Source of the DNA: an uncultured Clostridia bacterium
GTDB taxonomy: Bacteria > Bacillota > Clostridia > Christensenellales > UBA1242
Assembly (NCBI GenBank): GCA_947366645.1
Contig: CANBAX010000036.1
Location: forward strand, 1 to 8,072
Length of the DNA: 8,072 nucleotides
Direction of reading: 5' to 3'
Positions 1 to 6,991 of this stretch are shown one piece after another; within the stretch, counting starts at the first letter, position 1; each line of letters begins with the position of its first letter. A model generated the notes under the pieces. The model had not been told where the DNA came from, did no database searches, and saw only the letters and a list, made by a program, of their open reading frames with translations. The position numbers and the translations under genes are program-made.

Positions 1-53
1 AAACTTACAGACAATATTGTTGTTTTTTTAATTTTGAAAACTCTGCCTTCCAT

Positions 54-82
54 AAAAAATTGTTGCCAAACGGCAACAATTT
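54..82 (-). terminator. Rho-independent terminator of lgt
   Basis: An 11-bp perfect inverted repeat (57-67 with 72-82, loop of four bases at 68-71) has a GGC/GCC core next to the loop. Read on the minus strand it is followed by a run of six T (59-54, partly inside the stem base). This is the classical intrinsic terminator layout. The lgt stop codon (83-81) overlaps the base of the stem, so termination follows translation directly. Confidence 0.85.
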
Positions 83-902
83 AATCTTGTTTTATAACAA
101 TATTCTCTTGCTTTTCCTCTTTTTTAGGTTGTTTTTTATTCCTGACAAAGTAATAAACTAAAATTCCTATTCCGGCAAGCACAAAAAGCACACTTGTGAC
201 TATTGACACCGGCACAACACCGCCTAGTTTTATACTATCACCGCCATCACCGGCACGAAGTGCCTCTATCCAAATCCTTCCTACGCCATAAATGATGAGA
301 TACCAAGCAGAAACTGCGCCCCGCTGTTTTAGTTTGAATTTTCGTAATAAAAGTATTAAAACTACAAAGCCTAGTAAGTCCCATATGCATTCATAAAACA
401 TTGTAGCAAGATGCCATACACCATTTATATTAACAGAAAGAGGAAACCACATCAAAGACGGGTCAGTTACCGTCATGCCATAGCAACAGCCTCCAAAATA
501 GCACCCTACCCTTCCTATCGCTTGACCTAATATTAAAGTTGGAACAACAATATCTGCGATATCAAAGAAGTTTTTCTTGAAAATTAAACAATAAAGTCCA
601 AGTCCTAACGCCCCGCCAATTATTGCACCATTTATCGCTATTCCATTCCAAAATTCAAATATCTGCCAAAAAGAATTGAACTGTGACATTCTTGTGAGGA
701 AATAATAAATATGAGCGCAAAATATTGCTATTGGAATTACAAAACACGCAGCTGTAATCAAATCATTTGTTTTTAATTTCCTCAATTTCGCATTTATACA
801 TGCAAGATACAAACCAAACGCCATGGCCACAGCTATAAGCAGTCCATAATATGAAATATTCATTCCGAAAAATTTAAAATAAGTATCGTAAAACCCAAAC
901 AT
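81..902 (-). CDS. lgt: Prolipoprotein diacylglyceryl transferase (Lgt)
   Basis: Lgt moves a diacylglyceryl group from phosphatidylglycerol to the lipobox cysteine of prolipoproteins, the first step of lipoprotein maturation, in the cytoplasmic membrane. The 273-residue product has the usual length and about seven hydrophobic segments (for example 17-36, 50-69, 92-108, 171-187, 230-252). The family signature is at residues 130-141 (GRVGCYFGGCCY). A second conserved block, YGVGRIWIEALR at 205-216, keeps the Arg and Glu expected there (R209, E213). In the signature the usual Asn and Glu of GRxGNFxNGE are both Cys (C134, C139). The position of the E. coli His103 motif reads INGA (90-93), without His. 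The C-terminus (255-273) is a charged, Lys/Glu-rich cytoplasmic tail. The first ATG is chosen because it gives the normal distance to the YYG motif and lies right behind a consensus promoter; there is no Shine-Dalgarno. The gene forms its own unit. A variant Lgt-like enzyme with altered catalysis is possible. Confidence 0.9.
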   Translation of the reverse strand: MFGFYDTYFKFFGMNISYYGLLIAVAMAFGLYLACINAKLRKLKTNDLITAACFVIPIAIFCAHIYYFLTRMSQFNSFWQIFEFWNGIAINGAIIGGALGLGLYCLIFKKNFFDIADIVVPTLILGQAIGRVGCYFGGCCYGMTVTDPSLMWFPLSVNINGVWHLATMFYECIWDLLGFVVLILLLRKFKLKQRGAVSAWYLIIYGVGRIWIEALRAGDGGDSIKLGGVVPVSIVTSVLFVLAGIGILVYYFVRNKKQPKKEEKQENIVIKQD

Positions 903-939
903 ATACTATATTATAGCCATAGTTAATTTTTATTGTCAA
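903..939 (-). promoter_or_regulatory. Consensus sigma-A promoter of lgt, predicted leaderless
   Basis: On the minus strand a perfect TTGACA (939-934) and a perfect TATAAT (915-910) are separated by 18 bases. Only seven bases (909-903) lie between the -10 box and the ATG at 902, so transcription should start at or within a base of the start codon. No ribosome binding site fits in this space. The transcript is therefore predicted to be leaderless. Confidence 0.8.
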
Positions 940-975
940 GTTTTTATGAAGTAATATAGAATTAAAAGAATTCAT

Positions 976-1007
976 AAAAAAAGGACTCTTTAAAGAGTCT
1001 TTTTTTT
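976..1007 (-). terminator. Rho-independent terminator of the lipoprotein operon
   Basis: The core stem GACTC/GAGTC (984-988 with 995-999, loop TTTAAA) is flanked by seven A (976-982) and eight T (1000-1007). On the minus strand the hairpin is followed by CC and then seven T, a good intrinsic terminator for the two-lipoprotein unit. The A and T tracts make it look bidirectional, but no plus-strand gene ends here. The stop codon of the upstream gene (1008-1006) abuts the stem. Confidence 0.85.
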
Positions 1008-2205
1008 ATTTTGCAATATAGTTGTTCTCAACTGCTTTTGCTTCCGCCTCTCCTACCTTTACAGTAGAAGTAGAAGTGCAATTTTCTGAAACATTTACTT
1101 CGGATACTATAGGTTCTTTTGAACATACAATTCCTAAATATTTTCCAGCATTTGAATGTTCATCACCACTTGCAGTTGAAAGAATAAAATCAATATCAGT
1201 CTTTACATTTTCTACATTCACTATAGTCCAAGCGTCATTTTTAATAAGTCCGCCTGTTACTCCACCCGCAGAAATTATAGAACCTAAAGATTTTCTTACA
1301 TACGCACCAGCCTCAGTACCATGATTTACAACCTTAATAGTGCCTGTTATGCTGGAGTTTCTATATGTAGCATTTTCCCAGTTGTTTAGTCCAGCAAGTC
1401 CACCTACAAGTACTGCACCGCCTTGCATATCAATATCTACATTAAAGTTTTTGACTGTAATGTTTTCTCTCATTGCGGTGTCTTCAATTTTCATAGCAGG
1501 GTCTTTTGCCAAGGTGTCGGCATCTAGACCAATTAATGAACCTACTACGAAAGGATAACCTGCTTCTTGATAAGCACTTGTTGTATTAATCTTAACATTC
1601 ATATTTGTAATTTTAATATTTTTATATGTTGTTGTCTTTGCATCTGGATTATCTGCTTTTTGACCACTTGACTTGGAGTAACCAACAAGACCTACATTCA
1701 AACTTGGAGCTGCTGCACCGATATCATAGTCAGTGAGTTCATATGAAAAGTCTTTAAATTCAATGTTTGTAAGTTCCCCGCCTTCTGCTCTTGGGAATAG
1801 TGCAAGAGTTACTAGGTTTCCACTACCTGAGCCCACCTGTGTTCCTACACTTCTTAATGAAGTGTTATCAAGTTTAAAGTTAGAAATTGTATGTCCGTCA
1901 CCATCAAATTTAAAACCAAGTCCTCTATAATCCTTTGAAAGTAATGGTGTAAGAACTTCGCCTTGACAGTCAATATTGTTTGAGATTACAACAAATTTGC
2001 CGTCATCTGAAATCTCACTATCAAGATAATCTTTTGTTGAAAAGTCAGTTAGAAAGGTTTTTAATTCCTCGTAATTAGATATGACTATTGCATTTTCGCC
2101 ATAATTTTTTGGCCCACAAGCAAACATTACTAATGAACATATGCACATAAGTAAGCCAACTGCAACAGCACTTACTGTGCCTAAAATATTTTTACTTTTT
2201 GTCAT
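1006..2205 (-). CDS. Beta-helix/GLUG-like surface lipoprotein, function unknown
   Basis: This 399-residue protein begins with a signal peptide: positive residues at 3-5, a hydrophobic stretch over about 8-29, then MFAC with Cys30 as the likely lipidation site. Met and Phe at -3 and -2 make the lipobox imperfect. The mature part resembles GLUG-type and M26-peptidase-associated repeat proteins. FDGDGHTISNF (100-110) is typical of these, followed by repeated short strands such as LTNIEF (145-150), KNIKITNMNVKI (195-206), ENITVKNFNVDI (248-259) and YRNSSITGTIKV (281-292). These alternate with Gly-rich turns: VGLVGY (171-176), VGSLIGL (221-227), VGGLAGL (267-273). The pattern suggests a parallel beta-helix. 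No catalytic residues are recognisable, so a role in adhesion or surface binding is inference. It lies 23 bases behind the DUF5722-like gene, has a strong Shine-Dalgarno (AAAGGAG, five to six bases before the ATG), and ends at a terminator, so the two genes are probably cotranscribed. Confidence 0.75.
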   Translation of the reverse strand: MTKSKNILGTVSAVAVGLLMCICSLVMFACGPKNYGENAIVISNYEELKTFLTDFSTKDYLDSEISDDGKFVVISNNIDCQGEVLTPLLSKDYRGLGFKFDGDGHTISNFKLDNTSLRSVGTQVGSGSGNLVTLALFPRAEGGELTNIEFKDFSYELTDYDIGAAAPSLNVGLVGYSKSSGQKADNPDAKTTTYKNIKITNMNVKINTTSAYQEAGYPFVVGSLIGLDADTLAKDPAMKIEDTAMRENITVKNFNVDIDMQGGAVLVGGLAGLNNWENATYRNSSITGTIKVVNHGTEAGAYVRKSLGSIISAGGVTGGLIKNDAWTIVNVENVKTDIDFILSTASGDEHSNAGKYLGIVCSKEPIVSEVNVSENCTSTSTVKVGEAEAKAVENNYIAK

Positions 2206-2228
2206 TTTTATCTCCTTTTTCTTTTCTA

Positions 2229-4100
2229 TTAGCTTTTGTTTAATAGTTCTTCAAGTTCAGGAACTTTATCAATTTGCCTTGAAATTATCTTGTTTTCGCT
2301 CCACTGCACCTCCCAATTAAAATCACATTCAACAATCTTCATAGTATCGCGGTAAGAGGATATATTACCTCTTCCTGTACTATAAACGATGCCGTTTAGC
2401 TTGTATTTAATATTAGAAAGGTATTTGTTTGCCACCACAAAACTATATTGAGTGTCAAGATATTTAAAGACTTCATAGGAAGGTTTTTTTGTCATGTCAT
2501 CATTATATACACCAAAGTTTGCACCGCCGCCATCGCCTATTGAATCTATCATCTTATAATAAATGAATGCATCTATACAGTCCATTGACATCGATTTATA
2601 ATAGGCATAGGCTATGCCTGCCGCTTGGTTAAGTTCATTTCTTTTTACATTTGGTGCTGTATATGCACCACTGGAGACGCCCCCTTCTGTAAGGTAAAGT
2701 CTTCTCATCTGACCATTATACAGCATACTCTCTTGTTTGATATACTCTTCAAACACTTCAAGGTTTGTCCATGTTATTGAAGAGGTTTCATTAAAATTAC
2801 CATTTATAAACCGCTTACCTGCCTCTTCTTCAAGGAAGTTTGAACAACTTAAATCTTGTGGATAAGGGTGTCCCGCAAAGCCCCAGTTGTAATCCCCCTG
2901 CATTTTGGTCTTTTCATTTAAATAGTTATATATATCTACAGGTGCATAATTGCCGTTTCCGCTATTTCTTCCACTTGTCCATGAGTGTGTGGAAGAGCCA
3001 AGAACCATATTATCTGAATAATATTTTTTAGTTGCTTGCTCCGCAATACGCATACTGCGCGAATATTCTTCAACATAATTATGAAGTGAAAGTGCTTTCT
3101 CAGTATCATAATTGAGTATTGGATTCCATTGCCAACTATAATCCACCTCATTTCCGATAACAAACCTATGCACCCAGCCATACTCTCCGTCTTCACGTGA
3201 ATATCTTTCTGCCATAAATTCCATAACGGCGGTGAAGTATCCTGCGCCAAGTTCAGTAGAAGTGTCTATTGCCCAAATATTTGCTTTTCCATAATCTCTT
3301 GCACTTGGATATGACAAGAAATATGGTGCCTCCATTTGGTCGAAATGTTTAATATTCCAAATAATATAAAGTGCCTTAATGTTATTGTTTTTACAGAAAA
3401 TTAAACTATTATCCATGCTTTCAATGACATTTTTCTTGAAATAGTAGGTCTTACCATTAGATACAAACTCTATTGTATTATGAGCGCGATAACTATTATC
3501 TACAGGCACAATTTCGCCTTGCTCATTCACACGCTCATTTGGATATACCATGGAATTTGGATTTATGTTATACTCTGTCCAGCCAACACCGAGGTCCAAA
3601 AGCCGTTCATCTCCTTGAGCGATTATCCCTTTCTTTGTTGTGGCGATAGTTTTTTGCGTGAAAGAACGCTGGGACTTTATATTGTTAACAAGGTATGGCC
3701 CTGCAACTAAAGTCTCATTTTTTGCCAAAATAAATTTGTTATATAAATTATCGTATTGACTTGCGTCAAATCTATCTAAAGTAATTGTTTTTGGAGTGCC
3801 GACAGTATATACGCCTACAACACTTCCAGTATCTACTTTATCGTTTTTTTCGTTTATACCTCTATCTATTTCGCCATTGTAATACTCAAATGGTTTTAAC
3901 ATTACCACCTGAAGTTGCTCTCCAACTGCAAAAAGATTTGAGGTTTTATTTGTTATTTCAAGTTTTACTTGTGTTTCGTCACAACTTGCATTTACTGAAA
4001 ATATTTCATGAGGTTGAGTTTCACTCCCCCCCCCGCAACCAATAAGCATGAGTGGGGTTATTAATAAAGTTATAATTAGTGCTATAAACTTTTTATACAT
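2229..4100 (-). CDS. DUF5722-type putative glycoside hydrolase, lipoprotein
   Basis: A 623-residue exported lipoprotein: signal peptide 1-21 and lipobox LIGC with Cys22, then three Gly encoded by a G9 run. Residues about 34-140 look like a beta-rich N-terminal domain. Residues about 150-555 match what I know of DUF5722 proteins, a family resembling clan GH-A TIM-barrel glycosidases: ERLLDLGV (165-172), FMAERYS (295-301), VIGNEVDYSW (314-323), FAGHPYP (408-414), TNLEVFEEYI (445-454), LYLTEGG (468-474), QAAGIAYAYYKS (492-503) and KKPSYEVFKYLD (538-549). By analogy with GH-A enzymes, E318 (GNE) and E472 (TEGG) would be acid/base and nucleophile; this is inference. The substrate is unknown. A short beta-rich tail (about 556-610) follows. 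The start has an excellent AGGAGG four bases upstream. A predicted promoter lies just before it, and the beta-helix lipoprotein follows, suggesting a surface glycan-binding or glycan-degrading pair. The name DUF5722 is recalled from motifs, not searched. Confidence 0.75.
   Translation of the reverse strand: MYKKFIALIITLLITPLMLIGCGGGSETQPHEIFSVNASCDETQVKLEITNKTSNLFAVGEQLQVVMLKPFEYYNGEIDRGINEKNDKVDTGSVVGVYTVGTPKTITLDRFDASQYDNLYNKFILAKNETLVAGPYLVNNIKSQRSFTQKTIATTKKGIIAQGDERLLDLGVGWTEYNINPNSMVYPNERVNEQGEIVPVDNSYRAHNTIEFVSNGKTYYFKKNVIESMDNSLIFCKNNNIKALYIIWNIKHFDQMEAPYFLSYPSARDYGKANIWAIDTSTELGAGYFTAVMEFMAERYSREDGEYGWVHRFVIGNEVDYSWQWNPILNYDTEKALSLHNYVEEYSRSMRIAEQATKKYYSDNMVLGSSTHSWTSGRNSGNGNYAPVDIYNYLNEKTKMQGDYNWGFAGHPYPQDLSCSNFLEEEAGKRFINGNFNETSSITWTNLEVFEEYIKQESMLYNGQMRRLYLTEGGVSSGAYTAPNVKRNELNQAAGIAYAYYKSMSMDCIDAFIYYKMIDSIGDGGGANFGVYNDDMTKKPSYEVFKYLDTQYSFVVANKYLSNIKYKLNGIVYSTGRGNISSYRDTMKIVECDFNWEVQWSENKIISRQIDKVPELEELLNKS
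4026..4034. repeat. G9 homopolymer in coding strand (possible slippage site)
   Basis: Nine consecutive C on the plus strand are nine G on the coding strand. They encode three GGG glycine codons (residues 23-25) directly after the lipobox Cys22 codon of the putative hydrolase. The present length keeps the frame open. With eight G the frame stops 13 codons after Cys22; with ten G it stops 4 codons after it. A G run this long is unexpected by chance in such AT-rich DNA. Confidence 0.7.
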
Positions 4101-4121
4101 AACTCCTCCTACGATAACTTA

Positions 4122-4151
4122 AATATACCACATTGAAATTTTTAAAGTCAA
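4122..4151 (-). promoter_or_regulatory. Predicted promoter of the two-lipoprotein operon
   Basis: On the minus strand TTGACT (4151-4146) and TATATT (4127-4122) are 18 bases apart. TGG immediately upstream of the -10 box forms an extended -10 element. The stop codon TGA (4150-4148) of the CvpA-like gene is part of the -35 box. The expected start of transcription is near 4115, leaving a short leader that contains the AGGAGG site. No terminator separates the upstream gene, so readthrough may also contribute. Confidence 0.6.
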
Positions 4152-6121
4152 TTAATTTGTGAAAATATTTCACTGTAGGAAACGAGAAGGTACTTACTTT
4201 GAGCATTTAAGTTACCGTATTCAGACAAATCTAAAGTCGCAAACTTTTCATCAACAAGTTTTTCAAACCTTTCATGATTTACAAAGGCAGGCATACCATC
4301 AGCTTGTTTAATTGTGCCATTGAAGAAATTTATAATATTATTAAACACACTTGCAAATACGCTTGACGAAGTGTAACTTTCTAAATCCGCGTATTTTAGT
4401 ACTAAATTTTTAATAGTATCAAGTAATCTGCCATCTTTTATTGAAATGGTTTTACCGTAAACTTCTTTTGCTATAAGTGCTAAGTCCTCTGCTTGAAATT
4501 GCACTCTATCAGAAAAAGCCTCTTGTGCCAGTTCTGAATCGCTGAAACTTATAGACCTTATAAAACTTTTTTCATCTATATTTATAGAAGAATCAATATC
4601 TTTAATGGCTGATATAACTACATCGTCAATATTTTCAAATATATTTACAATAAAATTTTTAAGAGGATATGCTTTTGCCATATCACGAAGTATTAGCGCG
4701 CTTTTATCACAATTTATTACATTGGATATAAAATTCCTATCGCCGTTAATAAGTTGTTGTATTAAATTTACATTTTGTCCATTGATGGTTTCTACACCTA
4801 TAAGTTGTAAACCGACATCTAGTACCTTTACAACCTGCTCTCTGGCAGACTGGTAGTCGTAGATATAACTTATATCTACCATGTCCCTAACAACCTTTGG
4901 CAGTCTATACAACATATTTTCAAGAATTGGAAATGCGTCTTCTAATATTGTGAAATTTACTATCTCTTTGCCTGCATTTGCAAGCACAGTGAAGCCCTCT
5001 CTTTCAAGAAGTTTATTCGCACTTGCACCCCTTATAATATAAACAAATTCGTTTATAAATTTTTCCTGCGATAATGTTTTTAACAGACCTGTAACATCTT
5101 TAACAGCACTTTTTGTATAACTTGCAAGGTCAAAACTTTTATCTTCAAATCTAACCGAAAAATTATCAAAAGTATCGCTTATTGCATAGCGAAAATCTAT
5201 ATCTAAATTTAAAGAATCTAAAAATTCCTTTTTATTATTAAGTACATCTTTTACTATCGGTTCAGCAGCATTCTTAAACAAATCAGTATCAATTAGTTTA
5301 CAAAGTTTTTCGCCTATCGCTTCGTAATCAGCATTATCAAAATCTTGTAAACATTTCTCTAAATCCAAAGCAAGTTCATCATAAACCTTAATTGCTGGAA
5401 GTATATCGTTTTTCATGGAAAGGCTATTGTCACCCGAAGATATTTGTGTGACACTTTCATAAACTTTATCGTTAAGCCCGCCCATCTCGGTAATCTTGCC
5501 TACCGCACTGTTATTAAACTCCTCACTAAACTCAAGTATAAATGAAGGGAGATTTTGGTTTATTATTGTACTTACTGCGAAACTAGATTCGCTTGTGCTA
5601 CTTTGTGAAAGTTCTTGCAATGTGCCACTTAAAGAAGTCATTGGCATAAGCATAAGCACAATTAGTAAAAACATTTCTGCTATTCCGGCAAGAGAGCCAA
5701 TAAATTTTGTTTTCTTTGCAGGTTTTAATATACCTTTTTTATTAAGGTATAATTTTGAAAATAAAACATATCCAATTTCAAACAACAAACATAATATTAC
5801 TGCAACAATTATTAGTACAATAGGGCTAAGAATTGCTGAAGGAAGGTCGTTTATAAAGCCGTTAAGAGCAGGTGCTGATACGCCGTGTAATATATAGTCG
5901 CTTATAGTAATCATTCCGTCTGGCGAGGAAATAATTCTCATGTTCAAAATTCCAGATGTAATTGGACCTGAAATTAAAATGGCCAGCATAATAGCCACAA
6001 GCATAAATCCAAGATGAATTAAAGACCTGAATATCCCCCGTTTTATGCCTATAAAAATGCCAAGTGCAAGCATTATAAAAAACAAGACATTGAATAGTAC
6101 CACCAGCGTAGACGCAGACAT
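4148..6121 (-). CDS. CvpA-like membrane protein with large C-terminal region
   Basis: The N-terminal 165 residues carry four hydrophobic segments (about 6-26, 34-52, 95-121, 142-164). Their arrangement resembles the CvpA/colicin V production family, including the block GIKRGIFRSLIHLGF (25-39) after the first segment and a Gly-rich fourth segment (IGSLAGIAEM, 141-150). CvpA proteins are usually about 160-200 residues, but this one has 657. Residues about 166-657 form a soluble, mostly helical-looking, Asp/Glu/Lys/Ser-rich region in which I recognise no enzymatic motif. By membrane counting this part follows an even number of segments and so lies on the same side as the N-terminus; which side is not determined. 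The start has a strong GGGAGG four to five bases upstream. The gene lies 103 bases behind the MBL-fold gene and 47 bases before the putative hydrolase. The molecular role of CvpA-like proteins is poorly known, so no function is assigned. Confidence 0.65.
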   Translation of the reverse strand: MSASTLVVLFNVLFFIMLALGIFIGIKRGIFRSLIHLGFMLVAIMLAILISGPITSGILNMRIISSPDGMITISDYILHGVSAPALNGFINDLPSAILSPIVLIIVAVILCLLFEIGYVLFSKLYLNKKGILKPAKKTKFIGSLAGIAEMFLLIVLMLMPMTSLSGTLQELSQSSTSESSFAVSTIINQNLPSFILEFSEEFNNSAVGKITEMGGLNDKVYESVTQISSGDNSLSMKNDILPAIKVYDELALDLEKCLQDFDNADYEAIGEKLCKLIDTDLFKNAAEPIVKDVLNNKKEFLDSLNLDIDFRYAISDTFDNFSVRFEDKSFDLASYTKSAVKDVTGLLKTLSQEKFINEFVYIIRGASANKLLEREGFTVLANAGKEIVNFTILEDAFPILENMLYRLPKVVRDMVDISYIYDYQSAREQVVKVLDVGLQLIGVETINGQNVNLIQQLINGDRNFISNVINCDKSALILRDMAKAYPLKNFIVNIFENIDDVVISAIKDIDSSINIDEKSFIRSISFSDSELAQEAFSDRVQFQAEDLALIAKEVYGKTISIKDGRLLDTIKNLVLKYADLESYTSSSVFASVFNNIINFFNGTIKQADGMPAFVNHERFEKLVDEKFATLDLSEYGNLNAQSKYLLVSYSEIFSQIN

Positions 6122-6138
6122 TTTCCCTCCCTTTCGAC

Positions 6139-6188
6139 ATTATAAAATTATTTTATCTTATTTTAACATTATTATATCGAAAAAACAA
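6139..6188 (-). promoter_or_regulatory. Possible promoter region of the CvpA-like gene
   Basis: This very AT-rich spacer holds several -10-like hexamers on the minus strand: TATAAT at 6176-6171, TAAAAT at 6165-6160 and TATAAT at 6144-6139. The best paired candidate is TTGTTT (6188-6183) with TAAAAT at a 17-base spacing. Base composition alone makes such matches frequent, so the exact promoter is uncertain. Confidence 0.35.
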
Positions 6189-6201
6189 GCACTTTGTTTT
6201 T
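6181..6201 (-). terminator. Weak candidate terminator after the MBL-fold gene
   Basis: The arms AAAAACAA and TTGTTTTT (6181-6188 with 6194-6201) can form an 8-bp hairpin with a five-base loop, in the A-stem-T layout of an intrinsic terminator. Only one pair is G:C, so the hairpin is weak. It may allow readthrough from murB and the MBL-fold gene into the CvpA-like gene. Confidence 0.25.
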
Positions 6202-6224
6202 ATTATAAAAATTGATGTTAAGCA

Positions 6225-6944
6225 TTATTTAATTCGTATAACTTGTCCACGCATTGGTATATTCAATTTTTTACTATATTCGTCTTGTATTCGCGTATCT
6301 AAATGAACACTATAAAATTTCTTTTTTGGGTAGGTTTTTATAATTTGCACTACCTCTTCACGCGTCAAGTGAGCATCACTATCGTAATGCGAACGGGAAG
6401 ATGTATCTATAAAAACGACATCACTTTTCTCAATAATTTCAATAGCACCTTCGCACATCACCGTATCACCAGTAAAGCCTACCACCTTACTGCAACCCTT
6501 TTCCTTAAATACAAAGCCATAGCAAGGCTTGGTGGAATGCTTTACCTCTATGGCTTCCACCTCCATACCCTCTATATTAAATTTCATATGATTTTTGATT
6601 TCGATAAACTCAAAACATTTAAGTACTTTTTCCGCTATCGTTTCTTTATTTGCACCCATAAGCTTCATAATCTTGATTAGGCGTTTAAAAATTCCTTTAG
6701 GCCCAAACACCTTAACTTTATAATCAGTATTTAGATGGCGGACATAATCTACGACTATATGTAAGTCGGCAAAGTGGTCAGAATGGAAATGGGTAATAAA
6801 GATGTACCTAAGACGAGAATAGTCATTACTCATAAACTTAGTACAACTTTGCGGAGTATCAAAAATTATATTATCATTGATGATAAAATTTGTATTCGGC
6901 TCGAGTAGCCATGTAAATCCATTCCCAATAACTTCTACCTTTAT
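6225..6944 (-). CDS. MBL-fold metallo-hydrolase (RNase Z-like), ATA start predicted
   Basis: A metallo-beta-lactamase-fold hydrolase of 239 residues when read from the ATA at 6944. Counted from there, metal-binding motifs appear in order: HFHSDH (52-57), a His in KHST (136), TGDT with Asp160, AHLT with His192, and VHLD with His214. This set fits two-metal MBL enzymes of the RNase Z/phosphodiesterase-like branch; the substrate cannot be deduced. The first ATG (6833) would begin only 14 residues before HFHSDH and remove the first beta strands that the fold needs. The frame stays open upstream to a stop at 6959-6957 and encodes KVEVIGNG (2-9) and IIFDTP (26-31), typical of the start of MBL proteins. 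No ATG, GTG or TTG occurs in that stretch, while an AAAGGA lies six bases before the ATA. The gene is 47 bases behind murB and probably in its operon. An ATG-to-ATA mutation or sequence error is the alternative. Confidence 0.8.
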   Translation of the reverse strand: MKVEVIGNGFTWLLEPNTNFIINDNIIFDTPQSCTKFMSNDYSRLRYIFITHFHSDHFADLHIVVDYVRHLNTDYKVKVFGPKGIFKRLIKIMKLMGANKETIAEKVLKCFEFIEIKNHMKFNIEGMEVEAIEVKHSTKPCYGFVFKEKGCSKVVGFTGDTVMCEGAIEIIEKSDVVFIDTSSRSHYDSDAHLTREEVVQIIKTYPKKKFYSVHLDTRIQDEYSKKLNIPMRGQVIRIK

Positions 6945-6956
6945 CTGTCGTCCTTT
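6942..6956 (-). promoter_or_regulatory. Shine-Dalgarno and ATA start of the MBL-fold gene
   Basis: On the minus strand AAAGGA (6956-6951) is followed by six bases and then ATA (6944-6942). This is normal spacing for a start codon. No standard start codon exists between the in-frame stop at 6959-6957 and the internal ATG at 6833-6831. A less likely alternative is ATT at 6929-6927, which has AAAGG at a spacing of eight. Confidence 0.6.
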
Positions 6957-6991
6957 TTATTAGGATATCAGAAAGTGCGAAAAATGTAAAA

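Noticed and set aside
9..29. Palindrome ACAATATTGT (11-20) followed by seven T, resembling a plus-strand terminator.
   Set aside because: The stem has almost no G:C pairs and no loop, and no plus-strand gene is seen upstream in the window.
1..53. Minus-strand open frame starting with ATG at 53 (MEGRVFKIKK...), running off the window edge.
   Set aside because: It has only 17 codons, no ribosome binding site, and begins in the T tail of the lgt terminator. It could be the start of another exported protein, but the evidence is too thin.
5862..6140. A second minus-strand frame overlapping the start of the CvpA-like gene.
   Set aside because: It reads the same DNA out of frame with the strong GGGAGG-supported gene, lacks its own binding site, and encodes no recognisable domain.
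1022..6680. Several plus-strand open frames of 60-133 codons opposite the minus-strand genes.
   Set aside because: They lie entirely antisense to well-supported genes, show no family motifs, and have compositions expected of complementary-strand shadows.
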